DNA of 64,000 bases from Pelagibacteraceae bacterium AG-337-I02. Lineage in GTDB: Bacteria; Pseudomonadota; Alphaproteobacteria; HIMB59; GCA-002718135. The notes under the pieces were generated by a model, which worked only from the letters and a program-made list of their open reading frames with translations, searched no databases and had not been told where the DNA came from. Both the position numbers and the translations under genes were made by a program. This document shows, piece by piece, positions 55,971 through 64,000 of the stretch. Every line of letters begins with the position of its first letter. Position 1 is the stretch's first letter. Location: the NCBI GenBank assembly GCA_003282155.1, contig QBZY01000001.1, forward strand, positions 82,917 to 146,916, written 5' to 3'.

Positions 55971-56645
55971 TTAATAGTTAAATTTTTTCCAAAGGGGGTT
56001 TTTTAGTTTTTTTAACATTTCTTTATGAGCAAGATAATCCTCTTTGTAAACTTCTATAATTTTAGTTTTTGTTTCGTTTTTGTTGTTAATTTGTGTGTTT
56101 TTTTCATCATCGTTAGAATCCAACTCCATAGAAAACTGCTTACCCCCTCTTAGCTCTAAATAGACTGCGGCTAAAAGCTGGGAGTCAAGTAGGGCTCCAT
56201 GGAATGATCTATCCGATAAATCAACATTAAACCTTCTACACAAATAGTCGAGGTTAGCTATTCTTGTGTTTAGAACTTCTCTTGCGAGTGAAACGGTATC
56301 AACTACAGGGTTATTTAAGGGAGATAAACCTAAGATTGATAACTCATTATTTATAAAGCCCAAATCAAATGATGAGTTGTGAATAATTAATGTGTCATTT
56401 TTCAAAAAACTCAAAAGCTGCTTGTGGTTTTCTTCAAATGGTTTTTGTTGACTAAGAAAATTATCTGAAAGACCTACAATGTTTTTTGCTGCTTCACTTA
56501 TGCTTCTATCTGGTTTACAATAAAATTGGAGCGTGTTTCCTGTAGGAACATAGTTTTTGAGTTCAACGCAACCAACTTCTATTATTCTATCGCCGGTCTT
56601 ATAGTCAAGACCTGTGGTTTCTGTATCAATTACTATTTCTCTCAT
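55971..56645 (-). CDS. dnaQ: DNA polymerase III epsilon subunit (3'-5' exonuclease)
   Basis: Proofreading exonuclease of 224 residues, DEDDh class. IVIDTETTGLD (4-14) supplies the first Asp-Glu pair, HNSSFDLGFINNEL the next aspartate and FHGALLDSQLLAAVY the histidine and last aspartate. The C-terminal tail, which binds the polymerase subunit, is lysine-rich. It is 9 bases after coaE on the same strand. The order dnaQ-coaE-aroE-maf is the origin-proximal alphaproteobacterial cluster. Confidence 0.96.
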   Translation of the reverse strand: MREIVIDTETTGLDYKTGDRIIEVGCVELKNYVPTGNTLQFYCKPDRSISEAAKNIVGLSDNFLSQQKPFEENHKQLLSFLKNDTLIIHNSSFDLGFINNELSILGLSPLNNPVVDTVSLAREVLNTRIANLDYLCRRFNVDLSDRSFHGALLDSQLLAAVYLELRGGKQFSMELDSNDDEKNTQINNKNETKTKIIEVYKEDYLAHKEMLKKLKNPLWKKFNY

Positions 56646-56653
56646 TGTTTTAG

Positions 56654-57244
56654 CTAAAGCTTATTTATTAACTTATTAATCTTAATTTTATAATCCTTTA
56701 ATGTTGAGTTGTTGTAAATAACATAATCAGATTTTTTTTTTCTTATAACATCTGAGGTTTGGGATCGGGTTATATTTTTAAACTGTTTTTCAGACATTTT
56801 TCTTGTTTTTTTTAATCTTTTTAATCTTGCTTGTTTGGAAGCTATTATCGATATTACTTTGTGGAAATGTTCATCTAAATTGTTTTCAAATAATAATGGT
56901 ATATCAATAAATATTAGTCTGGTTTTCTTTTCTTTTTCTTTTTTTATAAAATCAGACCTCTTTTTTCTAACTATTTTAAATATATATAACTCAAGTTTCT
57001 TTCTTATCTGTTTATTTTCAAAAATAATTTTTGATATAATTTTTTTATCTATGTTTTTTTTTGAAATGGACTTCGATAAACCAATAGCATGTAAATAAGT
57101 AACAAATTTTTTATCAGGGTTTTTATATATTTTAGCTACCTGCTCATCTGAACTATGAATTTTAAATCCTTTTTCTTTTAATTTACAACAAAAGGTAGAT
57201 TTACCTGATCCTATCCCACCTGTTATTGCTATGGTTTGCGTCAT
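56654..57244 (-). CDS. coaE: Dephospho-CoA kinase
   Basis: Last step of coenzyme A synthesis; 196 residues. The P-loop is GGIGSGKST (9-17), the DEQVAKIY acid-helix motif follows near 33, and the IPLLFEN stretch near 112 is the family lid segment. It is very lysine- and isoleucine-rich, consistent with AT drift. It shares a base with aroE and precedes dnaQ by 9 bases. Confidence 0.95.
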   Translation of the reverse strand: MTQTIAITGGIGSGKSTFCCKLKEKGFKIHSSDEQVAKIYKNPDKKFVTYLHAIGLSKSISKKNIDKKIISKIIFENKQIRKKLELYIFKIVRKKRSDFIKKEKEKKTRLIFIDIPLLFENNLDEHFHKVISIIASKQARLKRLKKTRKMSEKQFKNITRSQTSDVIRKKKSDYVIYNNSTLKDYKIKINKLINKL

Positions 57245-58026
57245 TAAATTTTTTTATAAATCGTGTTAAGCATTTTTTCGTCTACAGATGGTGTTTTACC
57301 AAACCACATTTTAAAACACGGCTTGGCTTGTTCTATCAACATTGATATTCCATATATTTTTTTATTCTTTGGAAACTGTTTAAGAAATGTTGTGTTTCTT
57401 GGAGTATAAACAATGTCACTTACAATTGTCGATTTGGTAATAAGTTTTATGTGTTTTTTCAATATAGGGTTTATTGGTGTGGTGTTTATTATTAAAAAAA
57501 CTCCATCAAGTTGAGCTCCAAGCTCGCCGTATATTTTTGTATACTCAATCTTGTTTGAATATTTAATTTTTTTCTTAGATCTATTGAAAATTAAAATATC
57601 CTTAAAACCTCTTTTCTTTAAAACATAGTGTATAGCTTGTGACGCGCCTCCATAACCCAGAATAATAACTTTTCTATTCTTGGTTTTTTTTATGTTTTGC
57701 AGGGTTTTGTAATATCCTGTCCAATCAGTATTAGCCCCACTTATAATCTTTTTTTTTATAACACAATTTACCGCATCAATTTTTTTTGCATGAGCATCTA
57801 TTTTATCAAGGTGTTTGATAATTTTTTTTTTAAATGGAATGGTTACGTTTAGACCAAGTGTGTCTTTTTTTTCCAAAACCTCTTTTATTTTGTTATGAAA
57901 GTTTTTTTCTGTAAGCTCTAAGTATCCGTATCTTGCTTTAACGTTATATTTTTTAAACCAATAGTTAAATATTGTTGGTGAAAGGCTTTTAGACGCTCTG
58001 CTCCCAACTACATAAAGTTTTTTCAT
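57244..58026 (-). CDS. aroE: Shikimate dehydrogenase
   Basis: NADP-dependent reduction of 3-dehydroshikimate; 260 residues. GSRASKSLSPTIFN opens the substrate domain, GLNVTIPFKKKI carries the catalytic lysine (about residue 66), NTDWTGY the aspartate (about 102), and ILGYGGASQAIHYVL the nucleotide-binding loop. It overlaps maf by 4 bases and shares a base with coaE. Confidence 0.95.
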   Translation of the reverse strand: MKKLYVVGSRASKSLSPTIFNYWFKKYNVKARYGYLELTEKNFHNKIKEVLEKKDTLGLNVTIPFKKKIIKHLDKIDAHAKKIDAVNCVIKKKIISGANTDWTGYYKTLQNIKKTKNRKVIILGYGGASQAIHYVLKKRGFKDILIFNRSKKKIKYSNKIEYTKIYGELGAQLDGVFLIINTTPINPILKKHIKLITKSTIVSDIVYTPRNTTFLKQFPKNKKIYGISMLIEQAKPCFKMWFGKTPSVDEKMLNTIYKKI

Positions 58027-58613
58027 TTTTTTGAATATAGATAATCTAGCAAATTAAATAAAGGTAATCCCATAACATTAAAATAATCTCCTTTTATACT
58101 CTCAATAATGTTTGGTCCTAAACTTTCTATTTGATAGCACCCTACGGAGCTTAGTATTTGTTTGCCTGTTTTTTTTAGATAAGCGTTAATTTCACTGTTA
58201 TTAAGCTTTCTTATTTTTACACGAGTTTTTTCGTAATTTTCCCAAATCCTTGAACCATTCAAACAAATAGTTAAACCTGATACTATTAGGTGTTCTTTTC
58301 CTGATAGAAACTTGATTTTATTTTTTGCTTTCTCAATAGAGTTTACTTTATCTAAAATTTTTCCATTGTGATAAATTACAGTATCGCATCCTAAAACAAT
58401 TTTATTGGCATATTTTTTTTCTCTGCTCACACTTCTTGCTTTTTCATAAGAAAGTTTTTTTGCAAAAATCTCAGGTCTTGTTTTTCTATTGATGGTTTTT
58501 TTAATATCTTCTTCATTACAGTTAGGTTTTTTTTGTGTGAAGTTTAATCCTGCACTTTTAAGTATTTTGTATCTAGATTTACTTGAACTAGCTAATATAA
58601 ATTGTTGGTGCAT
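58023..58613 (-). CDS. maf: Maf-like nucleotide pyrophosphatase
   Basis: House-cleaning pyrophosphatase for modified NTPs, 196 residues from the ATG at 58613 (MHQQFILASSSKSRYKIL). The in-frame upstream ATG at 58646 adds a hydrophobic, poorly conserved extension. LASSSKSRYKIL, the NEEDIKK segment and the GCDTVI motif with catalytic Asp are intact. It is the first gene on the left side of the putative origin gap. Confidence 0.92.
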   Translation of the reverse strand: MHQQFILASSSKSRYKILKSAGLNFTQKKPNCNEEDIKKTINRKTRPEIFAKKLSYEKARSVSREKKYANKIVLGCDTVIYHNGKILDKVNSIEKAKNKIKFLSGKEHLIVSGLTICLNGSRIWENYEKTRVKIRKLNNSEINAYLKKTGKQILSSVGCYQIESLGPNIIESIKGDYFNVMGLPLFNLLDYLYSKK

Positions 58614-58943
58614 AAATGTGTTAATAAAAATTATAGTTATAAACACTATTAAATGTAATTTGAATTTAAGAAATAGTTCTTTTAATTTAAAAATGTGTTG
58701 TTAACAACTTAATAACTTATCTGAATATTATAGGCTGGGTGTTAATATATTTATTATACAAAATTAATAACAAGTTATTATAATTCCATTACAGTATAAA
58801 TTATTTAAAAATAATATTTTTTTTTAATATTCTTTAAATTAACATATTTCTTAGTATTATTATTCATATGTTAGTAAATAAAGAATGATACAATATTAAA
58901 CTAATAATTAAGGTTTTTAACGTAACAACTAATACTACAATTT

Positions 58944-58999
<56 letters not shown>

Positions 59000-59061
59000 T
59001 TGACATTAAGTTCAATTTTGATTATTAGATCGTTTCATTTCTAAACTACTCCAACAACATT

Positions 59062-60318
59062 ATGAATCTACTCGAATTAAAAGGAAAAGAACCACAAGAG
59101 CTTTTAAAACAAGCTGATAAGCTTGGTATAGAAAACCCATCATCCCTTAGGAAGCAAGACCTGATGTTTTCAATTTTAAAAACAATTGCTGAAGAAGGTG
59201 AAATTATCACAGGTTTAGGAGTAATTGAAATTATGCAAGATGGGTTTGGTTTTTTGAGATCTGCAGAGTCAAATTATCTGCCTGGTCCTGATGATATTTA
59301 TATTTCTCCATCACAAATTAAAAAATTTAGCTTAAGAACTGGCGATAGTGTAGAAGGTGAAATTAGGTCTCCAAAGCAAGGTGAAAGATATTTTGCTATA
59401 ACTAAAATCAATAAAATAAACGGTCAAGAAACTGAATTAGTTAAAAATAGAGTTAATTTTGAAGATTTAACACCATTGTATCCTGAAGCAAGGTTCAAAC
59501 TTGAACAAGAAAAACCTATGCCGGATAACACAGAAAGAATAATTGATATTATTGCTCCTCTTGGAAAAGGGCAAAGACAACTAATTGTTGCACAACCCTT
59601 CACTGGCAAAACAATAATTATGCAAAAAATTGCTAATGCTATAACTGCTAATAGTCCAGATGCTAAACTAATTGTTCTGCTAATTGATGAAAGACCAGAA
59701 GAAGTAACTGATATGCAAAGATCAGTTAAAGGTGAGGTAATTAGTTCAACCTTTGATGAACCTGCGTCGCGCCACGTTCAGGTTGCAGAAATGGTAATTG
59801 AAAAAGCTAAAAGACTGGTTGAATATAAACACGATGTTGTAATCCTTCTTGATTCAATCACCAGACTTGGAAGAGCTTATAATACTGTTGTTCCTTCTAG
59901 TGGAAAGGTATTAACAGGTGGTGTTGATGCCAATGCTTTACAAAGACCAAAAAGGTTTTTTGGAGCAGCAAGAAACGTTGAAAAAGGTGGTTCACTTACA
60001 ATTATTGCAACTGCTTTAATTGATACAGGAAGCAGAATGGATGAAGTTATATTTGAAGAATTTAAAGGAACAGGTAATAGCGAAATGGTTCTTGATAGAA
60101 AACTAAGTCAAAAAAGAACTTATCCAGCTTTTGATATTGGTAAATCTGGGACAAGAAAAGAAGAATTATTGCTTGACAAAGATGAACTTGGAAAAATTTT
60201 CATTTTAAGAAAAATACTAGCCCCTATGGGAAGCACAGAAGCTATGGAGTTCTTGTTAGATAAAATGAAAAATACAAAAACTAACAACGAGTTCTTCCAA
60301 AGCATGGGAACTAAATAA
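59062..60318 (+). CDS. rho: Transcription termination factor Rho
   Basis: Hexameric RNA helicase, 418 residues. The N-terminal RNA-binding domain has GFGFLRS (61-67) with the aromatic RNA contacts. The P-loop region reads [15 protein letters not shown] (170-184), where the usual PPKAGKT is changed to [21 protein letters not shown] and [11 protein letters not shown] follow normally. There is no Shine-Dalgarno. It lies on the right side of the putative origin, and mnmE follows after 62 bases. Confidence 0.96.
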   Translation: MNLLELKGKEPQELLKQADKLGIENPSSLRKQDLMFSILKTIAEEGEIITGLGVIEIMQDGFGFLRSAESNYLPGPDDIYISPSQIKKFSLRTGDSVEGEIRSPKQGERYFAITKINKINGQETELVKNRVNFEDLTPLYPEARFKLEQEKPMPDNTERIIDIIAPLGKGQRQLIVAQPFTGKTIIMQKIANAITANSPDAKLIVLLIDERPEEVTDMQRSVKGEVISSTFDEPASRHVQVAEMVIEKAKRLVEYKHDVVILLDSITRLGRAYNTVVPSSGKVLTGGVDANALQRPKRFFGAARNVEKGGSLTIIATALIDTGSRMDEVIFEEFKGTGNSEMVLDRKLSQKRTYPAFDIGKSGTRKEELLLDKDELGKIFILRKILAPMGSTEAMEFLLDKMKNTKTNNEFFQSMGTK

Positions 60319-60360
60319 ATATAAAATTTTTATAATCTTTCTTATTTACTTAATTTCATC

Positions 60361-60377
60361 TTGGGTTTAATTCCCAA
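60361..60377 (+). other. Small hairpin just before mnmE
   Basis: TTGGG and CCCAA flank a 7-base loop and end 3 bases before the mnmE ATG. No ribosome site is visible between it and the start, so it could limit initiation. It is also positioned where the rho transcript would need a 3' end, but no T-run follows. Confidence 0.4.
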
Positions 60378-60380
60378 AAA

Positions 60381-61667
60381 ATGAAACCTTCAAAAGATAT
60401 AATTTTTGCGCTTGCTACGCAAAAAGGTAAATCAGGTATAGCTGTTTTTAGAATCTCAGGAAAAGGTTCTCACAAACTAGTAAAATCAATATCTTCTAAA
60501 AAAAAATTCAAAACAAAACTTACTTCACTAAACAACATATTAGATGGTAAAAACATTGTTGATCAGACTTTAACTACTTTTTTTAAATCACCTAAAAGCT
60601 ACACAGGAGAGGATATGGTTGAAATATCTTGTCATGGAAGTATTTCTGTAATCAACAAAATAACAAAAACTCTATTAAAGAAACAAATGCGACTTGCTGA
60701 ACCTGGAGAGTTTACCAAACGAGCTTTAATGAATGATAAACTTAGTGTTTTAGAAGCTGAAACTATTATTGATTTAGTCAATGCAGAAACAGAAAATCAA
60801 AGAAAGATTGCTATTAGCAACTTAAGTGGAAGTTTAGATAAGTTTATTAATGAAGTATCAAATAAACTAAAAAAACTTCTTGCTGATATAGAGGCTATTA
60901 TTGATTTTGCTGACGAAGATCTTCCAAAAGAAATATACAAGAATATAACAGAACAAAAGAAGAACATAATTAAAAAAATTGAGAATATTTTAAAAAAATC
61001 ATCTTTATCCAGTCAGATATATAATGGTTTTACAATAACTATTATTGGAAAGCCTAATACAGGAAAATCCTCATTTATAAATTATATTAATAATAAAGAG
61101 GTTTCTATAGTTACCAATATACCCGGGACAACCATTGATTTAGTTACCTCCACCCTAGATATTCTAGATGACAAATACACCTTTGTTGATACAGCAGGAA
61201 TAAGAAAATATAAAAATTTAATTGAAAAAATTGGTATAGAAAGATCCTTAGAAAGTGCTGAAAAATCTGATCTAAACTTAGTTTTCCTTAAAAATAATGA
61301 AAAGAAAAACTACAGTGAAATTAAGTCAAAAATATTTGTTAAATCAAAGTATGATACTAATAAAAAAAAAATTAATGGAGCACACAGCATTTCATCTGTA
61401 TCTGGTTATGGTATTGAAAAACTCTTAAAAACAATATCAATTCAATTAAAGAAAAAACCTATTTCTGGACCAGTCTTTTCACGTGAAAGACATATAGAAA
61501 GCTTAAATAACGCTCTTATATTACTTAAAGGTTTAGATTTAAAAGAAATAGATATTTCTGCTGAAAATGTTAGAAGATCAATTATGTATATAGATGGAAT
61601 TTATCAAAAATTTGATATTGAAAAAATTTTAGATATAATATTTAGTGATTTTTGTATTGGTAAATAA
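60381..61667 (+). CDS. mnmE: tRNA modification GTPase MnmE
   Basis: Forms 5-carboxymethylaminomethyl-uridine at the tRNA wobble base together with MnmG; 428 residues. An N-terminal folate-binding domain (about 1-115), helical domain and inserted G domain (about 215-330) with GKPNTGKSS, TTIDL, DTAG are recognisable. The G2 loop reads PGTTID where RD follows in most homologues. The C-terminus FCIGK is the functional C-x-G-K motif. A parS-like palindrome lies inside its 3' end. Confidence 0.95.
   Translation: MKPSKDIIFALATQKGKSGIAVFRISGKGSHKLVKSISSKKKFKTKLTSLNNILDGKNIVDQTLTTFFKSPKSYTGEDMVEISCHGSISVINKITKTLLKKQMRLAEPGEFTKRALMNDKLSVLEAETIIDLVNAETENQRKIAISNLSGSLDKFINEVSNKLKKLLADIEAIIDFADEDLPKEIYKNITEQKKNIIKKIENILKKSSLSSQIYNGFTITIIGKPNTGKSSFINYINNKEVSIVTNIPGTTIDLVTSTLDILDDKYTFVDTAGIRKYKNLIEKIGIERSLESAEKSDLNLVFLKNNEKKNYSEIKSKIFVKSKYDTNKKKINGAHSISSVSGYGIEKLLKTISIQLKKKPISGPVFSRERHIESLNNALILLKGLDLKEIDISAENVRRSIMYIDGIYQKFDIEKILDIIFSDFCIGK
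61477..61488. other. parS-like palindrome within mnmE
   Basis: TTTCACGTGAAA, a 12-bp perfect palindrome, matches the core of the ParB-binding parS consensus TGTTTCACGTGAAACA (13 of 16 positions including flanks). An identical core occurs 191 bases downstream. parS sites commonly lie in this origin-proximal mnmE-mnmG-rsmG-parAB region. Confidence 0.75.
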
Positions 61668-61679
61668 TTTCACGTGAAA
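61668..61679. other. parS-like palindrome in the mnmE-mnmG junction
   Basis: A second perfect TTTCACGTGAAA palindrome fills the space between the mnmE stop (61667) and the mnmG ATG (61686). It matches the parS consensus at 13 of 16 positions. Its position in a non-coding junction supports selection for ParB binding. Confidence 0.78.
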
Positions 61680-61685
61680 AAAAAT

Positions 61686-63551
61686 ATGGATAATAAATTT
61701 GATGTAATTGTAATTGGTGGAGGGCATGCAGGTGTAGAGGCAGCTTGTTCATCCGCAAGAATTGGATCAAAAACATTATTAATTACTCATAAAATTGAAA
61801 AAATAGGTGAAATGTCTTGTAATCCAGCTATTGGGGGTCTTGGAAAAGGCCATCTAGTAAAGGAAATAGATGCTTTAGATGGAATAATGGCAAAAGCCAC
61901 TGATAAATCTTGTATTCAATTCAGAATGCTAAATTCCAGCAGAGGTGCTGCTGTAAGAGGCCCTAGAGCTCAAACAGATCGAATTTTATATAAAAATGCC
62001 ATAAACGAACTTTTAAAAGAGCAAAAAAACCTCTACATTTCTGAAGCTTCTGTAGAGGATTTAATTATTTCAAAAAATCAAGTAGCTGGTGTTGTTTTAG
62101 ATGATTTCAAAAAGATATCCTCTAAGTGTGTAGTCTTAACCACAGGTACTTTTTTACAAGGGTTAATTAGAATAGGTTCTAAAAAACAAGATGCTGGAAG
62201 GGTTGGAGACAAACCCTCAATAAAGCTTGCAAAAAGGCTTAAAGAACTAAAGTTTTCAATAGGTAGATTGAAGACAGGAACACCTCCGAGATTACTTAAA
62301 AAAACTATAAATTTCAATGATTTAACTAAACAAAACCCAGATAAAAAACTCATTCCCTTTTCTTTTATTAACAGAGATATCCACATTCCCCAAATATCTT
62401 GTTTTATTACTCATACTAATAAAAACACTCATGAAATAATAGCTCAAAACCTTAACCTATCACCTATGTATTCTGGTGAGATACAATCTATGGGGGCTAG
62501 GTATTGCCCATCTATAGAAGATAAGATTCATAAATTTAAAAGTAAACCACAACACCAGATATTTTTAGAGCCAGAAGGATTAGGCAGTGACTTAATATAT
62601 CCAAACGGAATATCTTCTTCTCTTCCAACTGAAATTCAAGAGCAATTTGTTAAAACTATTAAGGGTTTAGAGAATGTTACAATTACACAACCTGCTTATG
62701 CAATTGAATATGACTTTGTTGATCCACAAGAATTAACACACACACTTGAAACAAAAAAAATAAAAAACCTATTTTTTGCAGGGCAGATAAATGGAACAAC
62801 TGGATACGAAGAAGCAGCTGCACAAGGTATAGTGGCTGGGATAAATGCCTCACTTAGAACAACATCTAATAAAGAATTTATAATACCCAGATCCTCGGGA
62901 TATATAGGAGTTTTAATAGATGATTTGGTTACAAAAGGAACTAAAGAGCCATATAGAATGTTTACCTCAAGGTCTGAATACAGACTATTACTTCGCGCTG
63001 ACAATGCTGATTTAAGATTAACCCCTCTAGGAATTGATGCAGGCTGTGTGAGCACAGAAAGACAAATACACTTTGAAAATAGATATAAACGGATAAAAGA
63101 GGGATTTAAGTTTGCAAAAGGTCAGAAATTCTCACCAGACGCACTTCTTAAAAAAGGGATCAAAATAAATAAAGATGGAAAGAAAAGAAATATTATAGAG
63201 CTTCTGTCGTTCACAAATATTACAACACCAAAGCTTAAAACAATTCTTCCCAAATTAAACGATTTAGAAGATGATGTAATTGAACAAATAGAAATTGAAG
63301 CTAAGTACGCCGGTTATCTTGATAGACAAAGGATGGATATTAGAGATTTTGAAAAAGAAGAAAGCTTAGCTGTTCCTAAATCAATTAATTATAAATTAGT
63401 TGGATCTTTATCTAATGAAATAGTAGAAAAATTATCAAAAATTAAACCACCAACACTAGGGGCGGCATCAAGAATTTCTGGGGTTACTCCAGCAGCTATA
63501 ATAGCTTTGCTAAGATATATAAAAAAAAATAAAAACAAAAAAGCAGCATAA
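61686..63551 (+). CDS. mnmG: tRNA uridine 5-carboxymethylaminomethyl modification enzyme MnmG (GidA)
   Basis: FAD enzyme partner of MnmE; 621 residues from the ATG at 61686 (an in-frame GTG at 61674 lies within the parS-like site). [16 protein letters not shown] is the FAD Rossmann motif and [18 protein letters not shown] the MnmG signature. GGGxGxEEA-like [18 protein letters not shown] and the C-terminal helical domain are complete. The 3' end precedes rsmG by 1 base. Confidence 0.97.
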   Translation: MDNKFDVIVIGGGHAGVEAACSSARIGSKTLLITHKIEKIGEMSCNPAIGGLGKGHLVKEIDALDGIMAKATDKSCIQFRMLNSSRGAAVRGPRAQTDRILYKNAINELLKEQKNLYISEASVEDLIISKNQVAGVVLDDFKKISSKCVVLTTGTFLQGLIRIGSKKQDAGRVGDKPSIKLAKRLKELKFSIGRLKTGTPPRLLKKTINFNDLTKQNPDKKLIPFSFINRDIHIPQISCFITHTNKNTHEIIAQNLNLSPMYSGEIQSMGARYCPSIEDKIHKFKSKPQHQIFLEPEGLGSDLIYPNGISSSLPTEIQEQFVKTIKGLENVTITQPAYAIEYDFVDPQELTHTLETKKIKNLFFAGQINGTTGYEEAAAQGIVAGINASLRTTSNKEFIIPRSSGYIGVLIDDLVTKGTKEPYRMFTSRSEYRLLLRADNADLRLTPLGIDAGCVSTERQIHFENRYKRIKEGFKFAKGQKFSPDALLKKGIKINKDGKKRNIIELLSFTNITTPKLKTILPKLNDLEDDVIEQIEIEAKYAGYLDRQRMDIRDFEKEESLAVPKSINYKLVGSLSNEIVEKLSKIKPPTLGAASRISGVTPAAIIALLRYIKKNKNKKAA

Positions 63552-63552
63552 T

Positions 63553-64000
63553 TTGGACAAAAAAACTGTAATAGCAAATTACAATCTTAAAAAAAGACAA
63601 ATTGAATTAATCAATAACTACATACAGAATCTAAAAAAACACAACAAAATACACAATCTAGTTGGACCATCAACAATTGATGTTGTTTGGGATAGGCACA
63701 TAAATGACTCTTTGCAGCTATCGGAGTTTATTTTAAAAAAACACTCATCAATAATAGACCTTGGCACCGGAGCAGGATTACCAGGAGTAATTTTAAATAT
63801 TTTTGGATACACAAATATATTACTCATTGACTCTAAGAAGAAAAAAATAAATTTTATAAAAAAATTTGCTTACGAGCAAAATTTAGAAATAAAAACTATT
63901 TGCACAAGGATTGAGAAAATCAAAAATCAAAAATTTGATTTTATAATTTGTCGAGCTTTTGCCCCGTTGTCAAAACTATTAAATTATTCACGGTTTTTTA
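63553..64000 (+). CDS. rsmG: 16S rRNA (guanine-527-N7)-methyltransferase RsmG, 3' part outside the window
   Basis: N-terminal about 149 codons of the SAM-dependent enzyme formerly called GidB. The frame runs unbroken from a TTG at 63553 to the window edge. HNLVGPSTIDVVWDRHINDSL is the RsmG opening, and IDLGTGAGLPGVIL the SAM-binding motif. No ATG occurs before the conserved region in this frame, so the TTG one base after the mnmG stop is the likely start. parA and parB are expected just beyond the edge. Confidence 0.93.
   Translation, partial: MDKKTVIANYNLKKRQIELINNYIQNLKKHNKIHNLVGPSTIDVVWDRHINDSLQLSEFILKKHSSIIDLGTGAGLPGVILNIFGYTNILLIDSKKKKINFIKKFAYEQNLEIKTICTRIEKIKNQKFDFIICRAFAPLSKLLNYSRFF

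Overview
This window comes from a compact, strongly AT-rich bacterial chromosome. The gene order points to a streamlined marine alphaproteobacterium, plausibly HIMB59/AEGEAN-169-like or SAR11-like. Three blocks support this: dnaQ-coaE-aroE-maf facing rho-mnmE-mnmG-rsmG, hrcA-grpE-dnaK-dnaJ divergent from rph-rdgB, and hisB-hisH-hisA-hisF-hisE beside hslVU. Intergenic gaps are short and many neighbours overlap by a few bases. I found no tRNA, rRNA, CRISPR array, prophage or insertion sequence. The taxon is inferred from gene order and composition, not from a marker-gene phylogeny.

Layout. 1-4.3 kb: a leftward iron-uptake operon with an imelysin-like DUF4856 protein, a membrane di-iron hydroxylase, a ferric-iron binding protein and a permease cut by the window edge. 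It sits behind two Irr/ICE-like boxes and a structured leader. 4.3-4.9 kb: a small heat-shock gene with an RpoH-type promoter and a ROSE-like RNA thermometer. 4.9-10.7 kb: nucleoside breakdown (cdd, punA, deoA), a methyltransferase and a DUF1501/DUF1800 pair. 10.7-15.5 kb: a TrpF-like gene converging on a six-gene folate operon (pabB, pabA, pabC, folP, folB, folK). 15.5-24 kb: rightward housekeeping genes (cysS, thrS, hemB, hisI, ribA) and katG. 24-29.7 kb: a BMP-type nucleoside ABC transporter and upp. 29.7-37 kb: a lipoprotein, pyruvate carboxylase, a DUF2244 protein, a sulfotransferase and dapB. 36-42.5 kb: the heat-shock chaperone operon and rph-rdgB. 42.5-45.2 kb: an LpoA-like lipoprotein, rsmI and a BON lipoprotein. 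45.2-51 kb: histidine biosynthesis and HslVU. 51-56 kb: a cell-envelope group (tandem PAP2 phosphatase, ArnT-like glycosyltransferase, DUF3108, Smr, GH24 lysozyme, Tim44-like). 56-64 kb: the origin-proximal block.

How it fits together. The cell appears to scavenge nucleosides (ABC importer, cdd, punA, deoA, upp), import ferric iron under Irr control, and replenish the TCA cycle with pyruvate carboxylase. The AT-rich divergent gap between maf and rho (58614-59061) is the best candidate for the chromosome origin. It contains a perfect (ATT)12 tract and short inverted repeats. Two parS-like palindromes lie 2.4 kb away, at the end of mnmE and in the mnmE-mnmG junction. The most notable non-coding signals are the Irr boxes with a switching leader RNA, the combined RpoH promoter and ROSE element of hsp20, the origin and parS sites, and intercistronic hairpins placed directly after two binding-protein-type genes.
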